From Geosiphon pyriformis (lineage: Eukaryota; Glomeromycota; Glomeromycetes; Archaeosporales; Geosiphonaceae), in the NCBI GenBank assembly GCA_016748015.1, contig JAAOMT010000703.1, forward strand, positions 716,433 through 780,432: 64,000 nucleotides of DNA, read 5' to 3'. The notes below the pieces were generated by a model that was given only the letters and a program-made list of their open reading frames with translations, was not told the DNA's origin and ran no database searches. The position numbers and the translations under genes were made by a program. Position 1 is the stretch's first letter. Every line of letters starts with the position of its first letter. Positions 60,516 through 64,000 of this stretch are shown in pieces.

Positions 60516-62458
60516 CTGTTGTTGGTGGCTTTAGATCTACTTCTGCTGAGTTGAGAACCCAGTCTAATAATAAAAAAAAAGTGCACGTTGAGAGCGTATA
60601 CTCTTATGGTCTTTTGTACAAGAAATCTAAAACTCTTGGAACTATTGATGGTGTGGTAGATTCATTGACTGGTCCTGTTTCTGGTAATGTTTTACAAGCT
60701 GGCAATTTGAAACAAAAGATGTCTTGGGGTAGTGAAGTGGAAAGCAAGGATGCTAGTGTTAAAAAAGTGTCTGACTTAGAAAACATAGGTAACATGGTGA
60801 CAAAAAAAACGAGTTATGTAGATTCCGATGGTTCCAAGACTGACAATATGATGGATAACATGACTCTAAAAAAGACATAAACAAAGATATATGTTCTGAA
60901 ACAACCACTGAAAAAACCTTCTTTTAATGTTATGAGTGACGTCAACAATGTTTTGGAACTCTCGTCTCCCAAGTTTCAAGGTTCCAATTAGCTGCTGAGT
61001 GCCAAGTCACATGGTCTGAAAAAGAGGAGCTTTGAGCCAGTAAAATCATTTGTATTGAATATTGAGATTGCGGCTATTTCAGAGAAAAATGTCAGTGAGA
61101 AATTGATTTCAATTAAAAAAATTTTTTATTAAGTGGATGGTTTTGGGGGAGCTTTTACTCCTTCAAAATTCCCAGAGATCATCAGATCCTCTTTTATTTC
61201 TGAGTTGAGTCTTAACAAGACTAAAGAACTGGTGATTTGTGAGAAAATTTTAGTAAATAATGATGTTAGAAAGTTAGGCATCTATTCAAATCAGAAAATA
61301 ATTGTCAAGAAAATTTCAATAGATCTTCTCAGATCAGCAGTTAAGTAAGTTTTTTCTAAGTTTGATAAGGTTGTGTCAATCAAAATGCAATTGATTGGTT
61401 TGTAGCAGAAAGCTTTGATTGAGTTTGACTTATCGGAAGTGGTTAGTTCAGTTGTCTCTAAGTGGTCTGTTCTTATGGGAAAAAACTCTGTGCAGGTAGC
61501 ATTGGCTGTTAAGGATAAACAATTTTGGGTGCTCAGAAATCAGCATAGAGCTTTGTTCTATACTTTACCAGTTGGCACTACTGTTTATGATTTGTCTGGT
61601 TTGCTTAATTCATATAGTGAGAAGATCTGTTTTATTGGTCACAATCCTAGCTCTTATGTCCATGACAGATGTGCTGTGATTTGTTTTGCTGATGAAACAT
61701 CCAAGTTGGCTGCAATTAGATTTGTTCCAGTTTTTAAAAGTACAAGTTTGTGATGGGCTGGTCTTTTCCTGGCTTATTGCACCAAATGTAAACAATTTGG
61801 TTACATCTCTAATGTGTGTTCATCTGGTGGGATTTCTGGGATTTGTAAGAAGTGGATGGTGACTGATCAAGATCAGGTCTGTTTGGCTGGTATTTATAAG
61901 AAAAAACAAGCTTTTATTGTACATCCAGTTTCTTTTAGTGGTAAAACTTGGGCTCAAGTAGCTGGTGGTTTCTCTTTTCATGTTGCTCCCTTGGTTTCTT
62001 TTGGTGCCATCTCATCTTTTGCTGCTAAGAACTCTTTATTTGCTTCTACTCTGCCTGATACCTATAACTTATATGGTCATTTGGCTTTTCTGGAATGCTC
62101 TCTAGAACTTTTGGCTAACCAGATTTCTGGTATTTTGGTAAAATTGGGTTCCTTAAAATTGGTGTCCCTGGCAGTTGCATCTGGTGTTTCTCTTTCTAAG
62201 GTTCCTGTAACTGTGGTTTCTGATTTGGATTCAGATATGATTTTAGATGGTAAATATATGGTCTACACCCCTTCTCTTCTGGTTGTTAATGATACAGCTA
62301 CCACCATAAGTCCAAGTAGTTCTAAGGTTTTGACTACCAAAGTCAGTGGTTTGGAATCCAAAATAGTGGCTTTAGAGGTTTCAGTTGAATCTGTTTTGGA
62401 AAAACTAGACTATTTATGCTTAAGTTTGGGTTTGTCGGCTGCCTTTACTTCTCAATAA
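60516..62458 (+). pseudogene. LINE C ORF1 (gag-like, zinc knuckle), broken
   Basis: The frame is open from 60,386. Similarity suggests a start near ELANTVVGGFRS, with ATA where an ATG might have been. Conserved blocks are KIFY-stop-VDGFGGAFT (61,116-61,155), SIKMQLIG and the knuckle CTKCKQFGYISNVC (61,780-61,820), where the His is Tyr. A frame change occurs between 61,753 and 61,814. Stops at about 60,878, 60,990, 61,130, 61,346 and 61,403 are mostly at Gln, Arg or Trp sites of siblings. It ends -TSQ at TAA 62,456-62,458. Confidence 0.78.
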
Positions 62459-63678
62459 GTGTTTTAGTTTGGAAGATTGCCACATGCAATATAAGGGGCA
62501 TGAACAATCTTGCAAAACAGGATAATATAATTTGTTGACATAAGGAGTCAAACAATTTGATTTCTATTGTTACTGAAACCAAGTTAAAGAATAAAATTCA
62601 CCCATGGATCATGAATAAGTTTGATGATTTCCGGGTGTTTACCTCTGGATTGGATTCTGGTCATATGAGCTTTGGCATTGTGATTGTTATGAACATTTCT
62701 TTGGTAAGACATGTGTGCAAAGTTTCTGAGATGCCTGGTCAGCTCCTGTCCATTAAGCTGCTTTTCAAGAATAAACTTTCTGTGTCTATTTTGGGGCTTT
62801 ATGCTGGTGCTTCTTTAGTGGCTCAGTTCTCTCAGACTGATAAAGTCAACTTTTTCATTGCTAAGACTGTTAATGAATTTTCTTTTGTTATTTTGGGTGG
62901 TGATTTCAATAAGGATGGTTTGTATAAGAGTGCAAGTTTTAAAAGATGTCTAAACTTGGGGGTGGTCAACTCTTTGTCAGGTAGCCCAGTAGTGAAAAGT
63001 CCTATGTGGAAAAATTTGAAGGGTGTGAAAAAAACAATTGATTTTGTGCTAGTTTTATCTAATTTGGTCAATACAATAGTGGATTGCAATGTTGTAAATG
63101 TAAGCAAACATTTTAACACTGATCATTGGGCAGTTTCTGTTTCTGTGGGCCTAAACAGTTTGCTGAATACTTAGTTAAACTTCCTTCATAGGCAGGCTAA
63201 TAGGGATCATTGAAAGTTTAATTTCAGGAGTGCTGATGACAGTAAATAGAAAAATTTTAAAGATGCCACTTTAGCCAATGCTGGAATGTTTGCCAATGAG
63301 TTTGCTACTGCTGTACAACTCTCGGATTTGGATGTCATGTGAAATGTTTTATGCAAGATAATGGCTCTTTTAGCACATGGGATATTTAAGAAAAAATGGT
63401 TCAAGAATTTTGATGGGGTTTTCACCAGAGATTCTTTGAGATTTCATAAGCTGGAGTTGCTAGTGTCTAAGCTGGTTAAGGCTTCTTACTTGGTCTCTAG
63501 TGTGGAATTTGCTTCATTATTGGATATGTGGTGTGAACTCAATGCTAATGGTGTATTAGTGGTAAAGTCTTTATTTTTTTCAGGTTCCAATTTCGACATG
63601 ATTTGTTTGGCTCTGGCTAAAGTGAAAAAATTTTACTGCTCTTCTAAGCTGCTGGAATCCAAGCATACTGAAGAAGCG
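62455..63678 (+). pseudogene. LINE C ORF2, endonuclease part only
   Basis: It opens in the -1 frame relative to ORF1 with SVLVWKIATCNIRG; the Trp is intact here, unlike A and B. The endonuclease contains TETKL (62,570), GGDFNKDG (62,899-62,922) and NTDHWAVSVSV (63,117-63,149), so the final Asp-His is intact. Stops at 62,536, 63,172, 63,212, 63,247 and 63,340 break it. It ends after LLESKHTEE and runs into segment X, adding about 15 unrelated codons. Confidence 0.82.
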
Positions 63679-64000
63679 TTGTTACGAGATGGTTTTCTTG
63701 TTATATTTAATTGCTGATATCCCACTTTAATTGCAATTAGTCTTTTGTGAGTTCCTCAATTCTATTTGTGTGATAATGTCACTGTTATATTGAAGGCTTT
63801 TTTTTTACTGTTGCGATGTAAGTTATTCTTTAATTTTTGATTGTTGTGTGTGTTTATGTACTCCTTCTCAGAGGCTGAACTGAAATCTACCCACTGTTTG
63901 GGGTCTTCTCTGAGGCTATCCTTGCAATTGTCTGATGTGTTTCTCTAATCTAGAAACACAGAATGTTAATGGTCTTTAGCGCTTTTCTAATTCTCACAAT
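63679..64000 (+). repeat. Segment X, better preserved copy (X2), continues past the window
   Basis: This is homologous to 56,216-56,535. The GC content is much higher than in the other copy. No protein is recognised. It joins LINE C at the same point of the LINE as in the decayed copy. Confidence 0.65.

Larger units (their letters stand above)
60377..63678 (+). mobile_element. LINE C, 3'-incomplete non-LTR retrotransposon
   Basis: ORF1 and the endonuclease part of ORF2 align with LINEs A and B. Similarity stops at SSKLLESKHTEE (63,678) and segment X follows. RT and RNase H are absent. Target-site duplications could not be found because the right end lies outside the window. Confidence 0.8.

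Overview
The window looks like nuclear DNA of an arbuscular mycorrhizal fungus (Glomeromycotina, most likely Rhizophagus or a close relative). This rests on one intron-containing eukaryotic housekeeping gene followed by AT-rich, transposon-packed DNA. The retroelement proteins are ones I recall as large repeated families in Rhizophagus-type genomes; that is memory, not a search.

Region 1 (3-17,439) is a single gene, the giant dynein-like AAA ATPase midasin (MDN1/Rea1), which removes assembly factors from pre-60S ribosomes. Its 5' end lies outside the window. I resolved 14 exons and 13 short introns. All splice phases agree and give about 5,457 codons, with six AAA modules, a long linker, an acidic tail and a MIDAS domain.

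Region 2 (17,440-64,000) contains no intact host gene that I can support. It is a stack of dead retrotransposons whose order of arrival can be read from target-site duplications. (a) An old, 5'-truncated LINE relic (R) begins just behind MDN1. LINE A (18,701-35,340) split it, leaving an exact 10-bp duplication. A Ty3-type LTR element, E1 (21,851-31,666, minus strand), then entered LINE A with a 4-bp duplication. (b) A second Ty3-type element, E4 (37,422-49,394, minus), was hit by a solo LTR (LTR3b, 39,444-43,719), which was itself hit by a short LTR element, E2 (40,165-43,568). (c) LINE B (49,400-56,140) sits at the right edge of E4 with an exact 12-bp duplication. (d) An ORF1-only LINE-like unit, D (about 56,536-58,803, minus), lies tail-to-tail with B. 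LINE C (about 60,377-63,678) ends in a non-LINE segment X, which also occurs, heavily decayed, at 56,2xx.

The most interesting content is E1. Its pol carries two cysteine-rich modules and a five-motif dUTPase domain between protease and reverse transcriptase. Other points of note are the ORF1/ORF2 stop-start overlap shared by the three LINE copies, the ORF1-only units that share the LINE 3' tail, and a strong one-way C:G to T:A decay that destroys catalytic residues and creates most of the stops. No tRNA, rRNA, CRISPR array or prokaryotic feature was seen. Boundaries inside decayed elements are read by eye and may be off by some tens of bases, except where a target-site duplication fixes them.
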